A stretch of DNA of 64,000 nucleotides from Shinisaurus crocodilurus (lineage: Eukaryota > Chordata > Lepidosauria > Squamata > Shinisauridae), in contig JAHFWL010000251.1 in NCBI GenBank assembly GCA_021292165.1, positions 1-64,000 on the forward strand, read 5' to 3'. This document shows positions 51,253 through 62,155 of the stretch, in pieces (position 1 is the first letter of the stretch; each line of letters starts with the position of its first letter). The notes under the pieces were generated by a model that worked only from the letters and a program-made list of their open reading frames with translations, did not search any database and had not been told where the DNA came from. A program made the translations under genes and the position numbers.

Positions 51253-52206
51253 AGCCAAGCAGGTGACATTTTGCAGGCGGCAGGAGGATCAACACCCCCA
51301 AAAGGCAGACACATTCACATAAATAGAACATTCACAACAACCATTTTTAAATAAACATAAACCATCTTCCCCAGCCACTGGCCATGCTGCCTGAGGCAAA
51401 TGAGAACTGTAGTCCAAAATATCCAGGAGGGATATTTGGTGAACTCTGTTCTCTGGGGTTTTTCAAAATAAAACTTAAAATGCCACACAATTCCCCATGA
51501 AAGCGCACGTGCACACACACACACACACACAGTATTAGCCAAGCAGGTGACATTTTGCAGGCGGCAGGAGGATCAACACTCCCAAAAGGCAGACACCCAC
51601 AAACACACAGCCCTTACGTTCAGTTTGGCTCACAAAAGAGGGAAAGCCCTTTTACAGAAAAGAAGGAGAAGGAGAAGGAGAACTTGCAGAATTTCCCCCA
51701 AATTATTTATTAAAAAAAAAAAAAGCAGCCACAACAAAAAGCCAGGAAGCTTTGCTTCACCAAGAATAATTGTGTTGTTCTTGTTGCTTTTGTTGTTGTT
51801 GTTGTTAAACTAGCATTTGAACAATTGAGCTGCGAATCAGAAAGATCTTTTGCTCAAGGCTGGAGAGAGAGGTCCCTTCTAAATCTGAATATTACAGACC
51901 CTAGCAAGCCCCCCATGTGCTAGAGGTTCTCACAAAGAAATGTAGTAACAGTGATTGAAATGCAAAGATACTGAAATGCTAATTTGAGAACAACAGTTCT
52001 TGCTAGGTCTTGCCTCAAGCCTGTAATGCAGATGTGCTTAGAACACCTTTCTAATCTTGAAAAAATCATTAATTATGCTGAATGATAACGATCAGAGCTA
52101 ACTCTGAAGGGGGAAAAATCGCCGCGTGTCCCTATAATTGCGGGCCGATTGTCTGTTAAGGGCCTGGAGCGGCCGCTCCCACAGCCCCTATCTTAATCCG
52201 GCCCTG
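50303..52206. mobile_element. hAT element, 1904 bp, perfect TSD, with internal tandem repeats
   Basis: The terminal inverted repeats are CAGGGCCGGATTAAGA, identical over 16 bp at both ends. The target-site duplication AACAACCA is at 50295-50302 and 52207-52214. The interior has a hairpin-MITE-derived block (50555-50690), ~300-bp tandem repeats with CA microsatellites (50600-51600), a GAAG/GTT-rich part and, at 51830-52110, a segment whose inverted counterpart is at 56345-56690. No transposase frame, so non-autonomous. The perfect 16-bp termini suggest a comparatively young insertion. Confidence 0.94.
50600..51600. repeat. Tandem ~300-bp repeats with CA microsatellites
   Basis: The marker CTCTGTTCTCTGGGGTTTTT begins at 50681, 50842, 51146 and 51445 (spacings 161, 304 and 299 bp). 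Each copy runs into AAAGCGCACGTGC and a (CA)n tract. The later copies continue through GTATTAGCCAAGCAGGTGAC, GGATCAACACCCCC and CAGACACATTC, then restart at CATCTTCCCCAGCCACTGG (51066 and 51364). The copies are nearly identical. Minus-strand frames rich in Cys-Val come from the CA tracts and are not proteins. Confidence 0.92.
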
Positions 52207-52214
52207 AACAACCA

Positions 52215-52549
52215 CTCAACATTACAGTCCCAGGAGGCAGAACAATTGAGAAAGGTTATTGAGCCATGTGCGGCTGATGGTCACCATTCAGCTTAAAGGG
52301 TCACAACTTGTGCAGGTCTATCCTAGCTGTGTACTCAGAGTCAGAATCAGTGCCAGGTATCATGTCTTGGGGGGCAGGCAGGCAGGAGGGGAATATTAAG
52401 GAAGATGCTCTGAATGCCCCCCTCCCTGAGTGTGCCCTGCTAATCATCACCCTAGTTGACTCATTATCTTGCCTCTCTCTCTGGGCCCAATTCATGAGGG
52501 GGCATGGTCCAAATGTTGAGAACGTTTGTTTGTTGTTGCTGCTTTTAAA
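52215..52549. other. No recognisable feature
   Basis: Ordinary sequence after the right hAT boundary; nothing is supportable. Confidence 0.4.
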
Positions 52550-52960
52550 AATGTGCATGAAAATTTGTACACATTTTGGGGCCCATTTCTCCTAACACAT
52601 GTATCTTTGGTTTCTAAATATATACACTTTTTTGCATGCGATTTCCCTAATATAATTCATTTTAATGTGAGTTTTCACTAAGATTTGCATTATTTTTTTT
52701 TGCACTTTCCCTAATTTTTGTATGCATTTTTTTTTTTTAAAGAGAAGTCCATTGCAAAAATTGGGAAAGTGTGAATTTTTTTGGGGGGGAGGAGGGGAAG
52801 TAACTGAGCTTTGGTTTGCATATTGGTTTGAAAGTGCAACATTAGGTAAGTTTGCATTAAAATGTGAACCAAACGAATTTTTTCCTCCCCTCTCCCCAAG
52901 CAGCAACACAATGTGCAATTGACCGATGTACAACAGTGCCATCTGGACACGAGAGTTCTC
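52550..52960. repeat. AT-rich dispersed family copy
   Basis: It contains AAAATGTGCATGAAAATTTG, TTTGCATTATTTTTT, AAAATTGGGAAAGTG and similar runs with long T tracts. Same family as 3365-3655. It is non-coding. Confidence 0.5.
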
Positions 52961-53077
52961 TGATGTACCTATGAAGCTTTCATGCCTAAAATGACTTCTC
53001 ACTTTATTTCACTGGATCCACCCGTTGTGCATGTGCATTCCTTTGAAAATCATGTATGCTCAGATATAACAAGATGC

Positions 53078-53283
53078 CTCACTGAGTCATATCTATAAGC
53101 CATCAAACCAACATTGCCTGCTATGACTGGCAGTGGCTCTCCATTGTCTCAGGAAGACAATCTCTCAGGAAGGCATCTCTTAGCCCTGCTGCCTTATATC
53201 TAGTTACTAAAGATGGCATCGTCTGAATTTATGGCTTCCTCCATGCAGAGCATTTGCTTTACCACTGAGCCCTTGCCTTCTAT
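53078..53283 (-). mobile_element. tRNA-derived SINE (family of 32529-32692)
   Basis: On the minus strand the head CTCAGTGGTAAAGCAAATGC and GTGGTAAAGC-type A box lie at about 53259-53275. The body has CCATTGTCTCAGG-like sequence and the 3' end reads ATGACTCAGTGAGGCATC. It is more diverged than the copy at 32529-32692, but the order of blocks agrees. Confidence 0.65.
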
Positions 53284-53289
53284 GGTACA

Positions 53290-53800
53290 GGAAGAAATTC
53301 ATTCAGGTTGCATTTGAATGTGAACTTACACACACCACAAACCAATATGTGAACGAAAATGCAGTTATATTTTAATATTCACACTTCAGAGAGTATTAGT
53401 TATTGGGCGGATTAGAAATTATAAATAAATAAAATAAATAAAAATATTGGCACTTTTCCAAACTTGGTGATGCAAGTATCCAATTTTAAAAAATGGCATA
53501 GATTGAGAAAAGTGTGCATACAAATATTTATATTCTATGTATTTTTGTGCACACTTTTCTTTAATATATATAGTGAAAAACAGGATTACATTATATAAGG
53601 GGAAATTATTTGTAGGATATGTTCATATTAGGCAAAATTGCCTACAAAAATGCACATGAAAATGTGTACAAACCTTCACGAAAACCCCTTTTTTAAAAAA
53701 TAAAATGAATAAATCACAAACTGATGCAGAAATAGGATGAAACAAATTCAAGGTTGGGAAAATGAGAAACTGAGCAAAACCAAAATTGTCAGTAGTTCCA
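53290..53800. repeat. AT-rich family copy split by an L2-type tail
   Basis: The host family is recognisable from AAAATGCAGTTATATTTTAA, AAAATGCACATGAAAATGTG and GATGCAGAAATAGGATG. At 53385-53445 an L2-type terminus is inserted (ATTGGGCGGATTAGAAATTA with ATAAA repeats, plus strand). Confidence 0.5.
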
Positions 53801-55859
53801 TCCATCTCCATTGCCTTCAATGCACATGCAGATCTCTGAGCATGTGAAAATCTCTGTGTGTGCATTTGTGTGTGTTTCACAAGGAAAATGAATTCACTAC
53901 CTAGTTAAGAAAAGGAAATCATAACAGCAAAAGCAAACATTTATTTCTGTGTATTCGGTACATTACAAACCAAGGATACCTCCACAACATTTCTCCAAAG
54001 TTTTACGGTAGCTGCTAGGTTTCTCTCTTACTTACACTAAAAGTCTAAGGAAGAATTGGCAGCTGGTGGCCAATGTACTGAATATGAACCTGAAAGTAAT
54101 TTCATGTAGCCCTTGTTGGGCCTATCAAGTTTTAACCAAATTATGTTTTTTTTTTGTTTTTTTTAAATGCCCGTAGTTTGACTCAAAAGGAAGAGGGGGG
54201 GTATCATGATTTAAAGTTGTAGGAGATAGAGTGAAGAGACAGAATAATCAACACTTTAATGTTATACCTCATTTTAGATTCTGTATGCAATTTTCTGGGT
54301 GGGATGGAAAAGTACCTTAACCTTTTGACAGGGAGAGGGGGATTGTGAGTCCTTTTAATGGGAGAAATATACCAATGTCTCATTTTCTAATTTTTCTAAT
54401 ACCCAGGATGTACTGGTCTTCTGTACAACAGATGTGTAGGTCACATAGAAATATCTGTACAATGTTGATACCCCTATGAGTGACTGAGTGAGTCAATGAT
54501 GCTCCAGGCATCTAAAAAGGTGTTGTTGTTTTTAGAACCTTTGTTCTTATCTTGATCTAGGAATCCGTACCTTCTTCTTTTTATAATGAATACAACACTG
54601 TTCGTAATAACCAAGACCAATTTTCAGCATAGTTTGGGGGCAGGCGAAAGGTTGCATTGCCTGAAATTACCTAAAGCTGGCAATGCCCTCTCCTCTCGTC
54701 TGTGAGAGAACCCACTTTCTGAGTGAGAAACCAACACACAGTGTCAAGGTAATGCAAATTTAATTGTGCATTGCAGTGTTTTCAAGTGAAATTGCTTGAG
54801 ACTTGGCTGTGTTTGAATTTCTCTCACTGTTAAGGTTTGAGTTCATTCAGCATGAAAACCCTGAGTGCAATTCAGAAGGGAGATTGAAATCCTACATGGA
54901 TGGATACCAAAGAAAATATTCTCACAGCACTTCTGCTGAAGAAAACAGCTGAGTTTTGTGCTTCTCTGGATGTCAAGTCTACAGAGGATTACCTCCCAAA
55001 ATCAAAGTTCTAGTACCTGGAACTATCCCTGAGGTTCATGGACATTCTTATATAATTTAGTCCTACAAAGCCCTGAGAGTAATGGTTTATTTCTAGCTTG
55101 ACTAGGGATAATACTGTGACTACTGAGATAAGTAAAGCATTGTAGAGATTCTCTCAGAATGAATATTCAATTTAACTGAATTGTGATGGAATCTTCTTGG
55201 TTTAGGCAATCATGCTTGTCTATGTTCAGTATTACTTGGGGGATTACTGAAATAATGAAGTACTACTGTGTTAATAAAACATATACAATGGATTGAGTTG
55301 GGCTTGTTCCTTGGACAAATTGCCATTTAACCACACATGGCATTGGTAGTACACATGCTCATAGACCTGTATACTCAAAATAATATTTTATTCTCTTGTT
55401 ATAGCATGGTCCTGCAATTCCATTAACTCAAAATAAATGTACTAACATCTGTTGTACTGATGTGCAGACTTGAAATGCAGGCAACATTGCTAGCAATCTG
55501 AATACCAAGGGCATTGTCTAATGCATGGATCATCTTGCAATCAATCATAGTTCATTCTCAGTTTCACTATGTGACTCTGAGAGGTGTAATTATTGATCAG
55601 CATAACATTGATTTAGGAACATTTAATTATGTGCAACATCCTCGAGCTGGGAGAAAGAAAGAAAAACTGTGGTGCTAGTCTAAGGAATCTCAAACTTCAT
55701 CATGCAGAGACTGTAAAATACTCAATTTGGGGTCTGGCAGCCCCCTAGCACTATATAGCACAGATGGGGAAGTCTCAGGGAGGGGGAAATGAGCAACATT
55801 TTGTTATATATAGTGTTCAGAGTGCTTCACATAAATGATTTAAATAATGTTTGCAACAG
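53801..55859. other. No supported feature
   Basis: This 2 kb of ordinary AT-rich sequence has no frames with recognisable domains. A T-rich tract lies at about 54147-54164. Confidence 0.5.
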
Positions 55860-56960
55860 ACTTCCACTGGCCAGGGAGAAGATTTGCACGTGGGGGAGGA
55901 GAGAGGAGTCAGGTAACAGGACAGGTCTGGTCACTGTGGCTGAGCCAATGGCTTGGCCAGGGCGGGGACACAGGGAGGGCTTATTTAAGCACCTGGGTAG
56001 GGAATTTGAATTTTTGAATTCGATCTTGACCCACCAGGGGGCCATAGCTAAATTGGTCGCATTTGCGGGAAGTGCGGGTTTAGGCAGTAGGACTTAGGGT
56101 TATGGTGATCATCCAGTGGCACCTTTCAAGGTGACTGACGTTTACCCAAGGCTGCCCTCGCTAATGCCCTGAGGCTTGGCAGGAGGGAGATTGGGACGTC
56201 TTTGGGGTTTTACCTTTCTCGCCTACATTGGCTGCTTTGAGGCACCAAAGTAAAGCGACGATGGTAAGGCCCTCCAGCTCCACATGGAGGGCAACTGGCC
56301 GGTGGCGGGCCTGGCCTAGGGATGTGCTAAAAAACTCGCAAGGTTTTTTTTCTTCGAGCAAGGTCTGTTCGCTGTTCACTCAGCATTTAATGATTATTGC
56401 GAGCATTAAAAGGTGCTCTAAGCACATCTGCATTACAAACCCGAGCAAGAGCTGTTGTTCTCAAATCAGCATTTCAATCTTCTTAAACAGGTTTTACCTG
56501 TGTTTGACCACTGGCTGAGATTTAGGTTTTGCATTTCAATCACTGTTACTACATTTCTTTGTGTGAGAACTTCTTGCTGAAGGACATGGGGAGCTAGCTA
56601 GGGTTTATAATATTCAGAGTTAGAAGGGAGCTATCTCTCGAGCCTCGAGCAAAAGATCTTGCTGATTCGCAGCTCAATTGTGTTTGCCTGTCAGGTCCGT
56701 GAAGGGGGAGAAGGGAAATCGGACTAGCTCGAAGAATTAGTTAGGCAGCCACTGCAAGGCTCGCCCCCACACCGGGCCATCCCGCCTCCGGTTCAGTTAG
56801 GATGTATTCGCCAAATATGGGTTTCCCGGCCAATAGCTGGGCTAGGTTAGTACTGCACTTCACCCTTCACAGATCTTCAATTCAATAAATGTGGCCCTGA
56901 TTTGAAACCATATACTCTGTGTCTGACTCTTCTTTATCTCACCTGTACACGCACAACTAT
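55860..56960 (+). repeat. LTR-like sequence (copy D) with nested insert
   Basis: It has a TATA-like GGCTTATTTAAGC at about 55977, a GGTGATCATCCAGTGGCACC block also found in copies A and B, and a poly-A signal CAATAAATGTGGCCC (AATAAA at 56884-56889). It then runs through ACTCTGTGTCTGACTC to CACCTGTACA, an end typical of an LTR U5. The segment 56345-56690 is a separate repeat. No gag-pol sequence adjoins. Possibly a solo LTR; the 5' boundary is approximate. Confidence 0.5.
56345..56690. repeat. Repeat segment, inverted partner of 51830-52110
   Basis: TCTAAGCACATCTGCATTAC, GTTGTTCTCAAAT, GCATTTCAATCACTGTTACT, ATATTCAGA and GAGCAAAAGATCTT + GCTGATTCGCAGCTCAATTG match, in complement, the right part of the hAT element 50303-52206. 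Similarity is high (few differences per 20 bases). It may be a fragment of a related hAT element or a shared smaller MITE. Confidence 0.7.
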
Positions 56961-56984
56961 CTTGTAAGATAGGTTAGGGGAGTG

Positions 56985-57345
56985 GCCTGTTCTGGAGGGG
57001 CTGCACTTCTGAGGGAGCAGGTGTGTAGTCTGAGGGTCCTTCTTGATTCTAGCTTGTCACCAGAGGCCCCAGTGGTCACAGTGGTGTGGAGTGCCTATTT
57101 CCAGCTCTGGCTCATCCACCCTCAATGACCATATTTGGACAAAGATAGCCTGGCAGCAGAAATCCATGTCCCGGTACCCTCCCACTTAGACGATTGTAAT
57201 GATCTGTAAGTGGGGCTGCCCTTGGAGAAAGTTTGGATATTGCAGGCAGCTAGTGCAAAATACAGCTGCAAGGGTGTTCACTGGTTCAGTGGTGTGAAAC
57301 TATATAACATGAGTTCTTAAAGAGTTGCATTAGCTGCTCATTTGT
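56985..57345 (+). pseudogene. Decayed L2-type LINE C-terminal fragment
   Basis: GTCTGAGGGTCCTTCTTGAT, CCAGAGGCCCCAGTGG, TTCCAGCTCTGGCTCATCC, CTTAGACGATTGTAATGATC and GTGGGGCTGCCCTTGGAG align by eye with the region of the other LINEs encoding RSLGVLLDS...RLDYCNALYVGLPL. The frame is broken. There is no 3' tail. Confidence 0.72.
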
Positions 57346-57460
57346 AGGGGTGGGTGATCTGCCCACCAGCCAACTCACGGCATGCTCAGCGAGTGCTGAC
57401 TTTTGATTATAATGACTAGAAACACTTACCAAAGGAGTTTTACACATCCCTAGGTTAGAT
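57346..57460. mobile_element. MITE fragment (TAGGGGTGGGTG...CACATCCCTA)
   Basis: The ends match the style of 3116-3348 and 24993-25367, and the start GATCTGCCCACCAGCC...ACTCACGGCATGCTCAGCG resembles 25010-25040. It is truncated inside and without a TSD. Confidence 0.55.
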
Positions 57461-57484
57461 CAGATGTTAACAAATTACTCCAAA

Positions 57485-57630
57485 TGTCTTGGTCAACCTG
57501 GAGGCCTCCAGATGGTTTGGTCTATAACTCCCAGCATTCCTGCCAATTGGCCATGTTGGCTGGAGCTGATGGGAATTGAAGTCCAAAACATCTAGAGGGT
57601 ACCAGTTTGGAGAAGGCTGTTCCGGTATGC
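57485..57630. mobile_element. Hairpin MITE
   Basis: The arms CAACCTGGAGGCCTCCAGAT / CATCTAGAGGGTACCAGTTTGG and TAACTCCCAGCATT / GATGGGAATTGAAGT pair as in the family at 5746-5888. Confidence 0.7.
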
Positions 57631-58264
57631 AGCTTTAGAGAGGAAATAATGCCTGGCCCACTATATTCATGGATACAAATACAGCTTCCTGGTGGTTTTT
57701 TCTCTTTTGCCTGCGGCTGCTGAAAATTCTTCACAAAACTCATCACCAAGAAGTAGCATCTGTATCTGTGGAAAAGTCAGGTGAGAAGCTAATTGAGGCT
57801 GCATCTCCACCATTCCATGTGGTGATTTGTTCTGATTTACTGATGTCTGAACAGAATGGTAGATCTTTCCTTGATGTGTTTGCAAAACTGGAAAGGACTT
57901 TTCCATCAGGTCACTTGAATGAAGTGAGTCCAGCAGCACTTTATCATAACTGCATGTCCACTGGCACTCCATGTCTTCTCCCACATCTCCCCAATAATAA
58001 TAATAATCAGTTAAGGAAGATGTGACATAATATCATCATGCTCACTATCTCCTTTCCCCTGTCAGCAGCTGCCACCAATGAAATGGATCAGGATGACAGA
58101 AGCTGAGCATGATTGCAATATGTTTCATGTCTCCTTTAACAGTGGAGACATAGCATGAGATGTGGGTTGGCAGTGACCATGCTTTCATAGGAAGGACAGG
58201 TGAATCAGTCTATTTGTGGTCCCTGTCAGTTTCACATGGTCACATGTCTGCTGTTTTCTGTGAT
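57631..58264. other. No supported feature; unrecognised 118-codon frame
   Basis: The plus-strand frame at 57669-58025 and the overlapping minus-strand frame at 57667-57984 have no domain that I recognise. I cannot exclude a decayed exon, but nothing supports one. Confidence 0.35.
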
Positions 58265-58710
58265 TTAAAAACCACGTGCAAAAATTCACATTTATATTGA
58301 ATGCATTTCCACTTATTTATTTATTTAAAATTATATTTAGGCCACCGTTAAGAGAAGAACCCTCTCAAGGTGGCATACAAAATAAAACAGAACAAAAGAA
58401 TGCAAAACAAATACTAGAAATTCAGTAAATAAATATGCAGTACTAGTTCTATAAGGTACACCTGTATATGCATTTCCCCATGAAATATGATATTTGTCTG
58501 CAGGTTGACCGGAAATACCTCATTTCTGCTCATGGTCTTCTCTAAAATCCCCCATGTATAGTTTTTACACATTTTTGAGCTGAGAACTGCATTGTAAAAT
58601 TTGGAGAAGTGCACAATCTGAAGGATAATTGTGTTCTGATCTGCATATTAGTCTAGCATTTGTGAATTAGGTTGGTTTGCTTAAAAATGAAGACCTAATT
58701 TAATTCTCCC
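58265..58710. repeat. AT-rich family copy with nested L2-type tail
   Basis: Blocks GAACTGCATTGTAAAATTTG, GAGAAGTGCACAATC and TATTAGTCTAGCATTTGTGA match the complement of the family at 4610-4915. At about 58310-58400, a minus-strand L2-type tail (TTTATTTATTTAAAATTATA, CCACCGTTAAG...CAAGGTGGCATACAA) is inserted. Confidence 0.5.
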
Positions 58711-60559
58711 CTATCTCTGTTTTATAGTAATGTGTAGTTTGGCCCATATGTTTTTTCAGTCAGATTTTGAGTGGGAAGACAAGGGAGAGGAATGTACTTT
58801 TAATAATTCAAGGAAAATGTTTAAGAGATTTGAATGCTAGACAAGAGAAGAGCTTTTTGGACTGAGGTCTGTGGATTCCTCTAAGTGACAACACGGGTGT
58901 GGGAAAGATATGAAACATTGTGCATAAGGAGGTGCAAGCAGCCATCCAAATGTCTGAATTCATTGAGCATAAAGAAAACTAACCGAGATGTGATTGTACG
59001 CTTATCTGATAGAAATCCAATCTGCAGAAACTCCACAAGTCTGCAAACAAGTTTGATTTGAAAAGGCTTTGCAAGACTTTGCCTTTTGTGAGATTTTACA
59101 TGCTTTATATTCTAGTCTTCACTGAAAATACTGTTGGAAAATGCTTCTCGACTCGAGATCACTTTGTGAATACGTTGTAGAAAAACAAATATCAGGTTGA
59201 AATATATGCGTTTGAATGAAACATACTGTTTTCAGAAAGAGAACACTGCTGAATTTAAATATTGGTGTGTGTGTGTGTGTGTGTGTGTTAGAGCTGGCAA
59301 GGAAAAAGGATTCAATCTAAAATTACTGAAATTGACACAATAATTCAAGGGAAAACGTTACTGTGCAATGTCCTCCAACTTCATTTCACTAATTTAATTT
59401 GCTGCGTCTTCAACATGTTTACTTGGGAGTAAATGATTTTCCTTCATCAGGTCTTCTGAAGAAGAGAGAGCTTTTAAGAATAATCCACTCTGATGCACTT
59501 GGATTGGTTTAATGCAATGAAGGGATGGTGTAAAGAGTTATAGGAGCTATCCATGGTGTTCCATGGTGGTGAATCAGTTTTGGGGATGGTCTATCCTATA
59601 GTCTTCAAAAAGCCACACGATTCATGATCATTTTGAAATTTTGGTGGCCAAAGGCTTAGGAACTCTCTAACCAGGAGATTGCACTGCTGAATCTCAGGGC
59701 CAAAACAAGACATTACTTTAAATCTGTATCTCGCATATACAGCTTTTTAAAATGCATACTTTAGAGTAGCTGCAGGGCTCCCTGATCCAGATAGGGTCTG
59801 TAGCTTGGGGCTTTTGAGATCAAGATTGGACAACCTGCACCTACCCTAGAGTTGAATGGCAGGGAGGGGGGAAGCTATAGCTGCTAGGTACAGATTTAAA
59901 GCAATGCCTGTCTTGGCCCTCAATCTAATCCTTAGTGACTGAGCAGAACACTCATAAGCATTGAATGATGATTGGCTCTGGTTACATTAATGTTAGCACA
60001 GTAGACTGAAGCTGTGGAAGTCTTCTCACACAATTCCACCAACACACCTCATTATTTGCACTTCTAGGCATACAGCTTGCCTGATATTCTAATTCTAGAC
60101 TCCTGCTGACCCTTCATTACCTCTCCATTAACTTCTAGCAATTATGATGAAGTTGCCTAGTGATTTCATGGGAAACAGTAATTAAGTGGAGATTTAGCAA
60201 ACTCCTACATGTGGACTAGGCTACTTAGATGTAAATTCATTCACACTAATGTGAAAATAGAATCCTTACATAACTTTTGAAGATACACACAAGCTATCCC
60301 CACACTGAATATTTCCCACCTAAACAATATGATATGCTCAGTTCATGAAGCTTCTGCATTAGGCTGTCATCTTACTTATATAAACTAAATGTGTGAAATT
60401 AATGGTATCAAACTTCCTTTGGCTTCATTTCCTCTGAGGTTTCCCTGATAACAATTAACCTTCAAATTTCACTTCAGATTCTGCATTAGGAGAATCTGGT
60501 GACTTCCTATGAAAGTGCTGAAAGCTCTTCTGACCTTTCACCCACTTTACCAAGGCTGC
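58711..60559. other. No gene; GT microsatellite
   Basis: A (GT)n tract lies at 59262-59289. Near 59535-59575 there is a fragment of the MITE at 2790-2969 (GGAGCTATCCATGGTG). Otherwise unremarkable. Confidence 0.45.
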
Positions 60560-60660
60560 AAGCCCATGTACATTTATTTATTTGTACTGCTTTCCACAAA
60601 ATTTCAAAGTGGTGAACATACAGTATCTTACCATCAAAACAACAATAAAATGTTATCAGA
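60560..60660 (-). mobile_element. L2/CR1-type LINE tail fragment
   Basis: TTTATTTATTTGTACTGC and TTTCAAAGTGGTGAACATACA resemble the degenerate terminus (tail, pyrimidine-rich motif, AAGTGG...ACAT) seen in other minus-strand tails. It is short and diverged. Confidence 0.45.
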
Positions 60661-60999
60661 TGGCACTTGCAAAAGCCTCAGATTTTCACTTGAGAAGGAA
60701 CCTCCACATTTGCTTCAAATTTCACTTTAGATTAAATTTCAGTGACCGCTGCAGTAAAAGTAAAATGGAACCAGTAGGAAACAGAAACTCAGTTCACTAC
60801 TTGCTTACTATTTTGTGACATCATTGATAGTCCTTACCAAAGTATTGCCCTGCTATATGGTTTGGGGTTTTCTTTCTAATGAGCCAAGAGACTACTAATT
60901 ACATTCTTTTCAGTTCCAGCATGTATCAACCAATGTAAATGAATTCTTACTAAGTTTATTGATCTGGAATTATTCTCAAATCAGGAACATCATCTCATA

Positions 61000-61868
61000 A
61001 TTATTTATATACACAGCAAGCGACAGCATAATGGATTTTGGCAGCTATCTTTCTGTTACAGCTAACATCGACAGTGAAATCCAGCATCGTCTGAGCTCTG
61101 CAAGTGCCGCATTTTCTCGAATGAAACATAGAGTGTTCGAGGATCGGGATATTTGTAAGAAGACCAAAACACTGGTTTATGAAGCCATTGTATTACCACC
61201 TTTATTGTATGCCTGCGAAACATGGACTATCTATAAACGTCACTTCCACCTCCTTGAAAGGTTTCATCAACGTTGCCTCCGGAAAATCCTGCAAATTACT
61301 TGGGAAGATAGGCGAACAAATGTCAGTGTACTGGAAGAAGCAAAGACTACTAGCATTGAAAAAATGATCCTTCAACGCCAACTTCCGTGGACCGGTCATG
61401 TTGTTCGAATGCCTGACTGCCGTCTCCCAAAGCAGTTACTTTACTCCCAACTCAAGGATGGAAAGCGGAATATCGGTGGTCAATATAAGAGGTTTAAAGA
61501 TGTTCATAAGGCTAATCTAAAAAAATGCAATATAAACATCGAAAACTGGGAAGCTCTGGCCCATGAATGATCTAAATGGAGGTTGGCCTTTCACAAAGGT
61601 TCCATGGACTTTGAAGAAGCCCGAGTGCAAGGTGAAAGGGAGAAACGTGCTAAGCGAAAAGCACGTCAAATGAATCCTTTACAGGACCATCTTCTATCTG
61701 GTAACCTGTGTCCTCACTGTGGGAAGCTGTGTGGATCTAGAATTGGCCTCCACAGTCACTTACGGACCCATCGCTAGAGTCTACACAATCTTCTTTAGAA
61801 TTTCCTCCTTTTATCCCGGAAGACAATCTTACTCGGTCACGAGTGATCGCCTGATGATGATGATGATT
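61000..61868 (+). mobile_element. 3' end of a non-LTR retrotransposon with C-terminal zinc finger
   Basis: A 5'-truncated insertion. The coding part runs from about 61031 to 61777. After the stop a ~75-bp 3' UTR ends in GGTCACGAGTGATCGCC and (ATG)n units (61853-61867), a microsatellite tail of the kind many non-LTR elements have. The element is not L2 or CR1. The exact 5' break and TSD are not visible. Confidence 0.82.
61031..61777 (+). pseudogene. LINE ORF2 C-terminus, one in-frame TGA
   Basis: The 179 codons before the stop contain DSEIQHRLSSASAAFSRMK, VYEAIVLPPLLYACETW, LERFHQRCLRKIL, ITWEDRRTNVSVLE, LPWTGHVVRMPDCRLPKQLL and YKRFKDVHKANLKK. This is the conserved region after the RT domain in several non-LTR clades. 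A TGA at 61568-61570 is in frame with 61571-61777, which ends in a C2H2 finger NLCPHCGKLCGSRIGLHSHLRTH. The stop probably arose from CGA by CpG decay. The RT catalytic core is absent. Clade is uncertain (Vingi/I-like or RTE-like are candidates). Apart from this one stop the frame is clean. Confidence 0.85.
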
Positions 61869-62155
61869 GGATTTCTACCAGGTTCTTTCCTCACACACAC
61901 ACACCCCATCACTTTGTAGTGGCAAGTTTAGTGCTTGTCTATGATCAGTCCACATGCGGTCCTCGGTGCTGCCTTGTGGCTTTAATCTATCCTGTGCTTC
62001 TAAGACTTGCAGTGGCTGCCAGCATCCTACTGTCGGTGGCTATGTTTCTTTCTGATACTTCACATGTCACTGTGAGGAGATACTAGGGCCACATCATGAT
62101 GTAGGGGAAGGATTGGGCAAGGGACAGAAGGTAAGCGGATTGGTTGTCTGTCATA
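61869..62155. other. No recognisable feature
   Basis: A short CA run lies at about 61893-61905. Nothing else. Confidence 0.4.

Noticed and set aside
50539..51553. Minus-strand frames rich in Cys-Val repeats
   Set aside because: They are translations of (CA)n microsatellites within tandem repeats, not proteins.
57667..58025. Overlapping frames on both strands as a possible decayed gene
   Set aside because: No domain recognised on either strand and no flanking exon-like structure.
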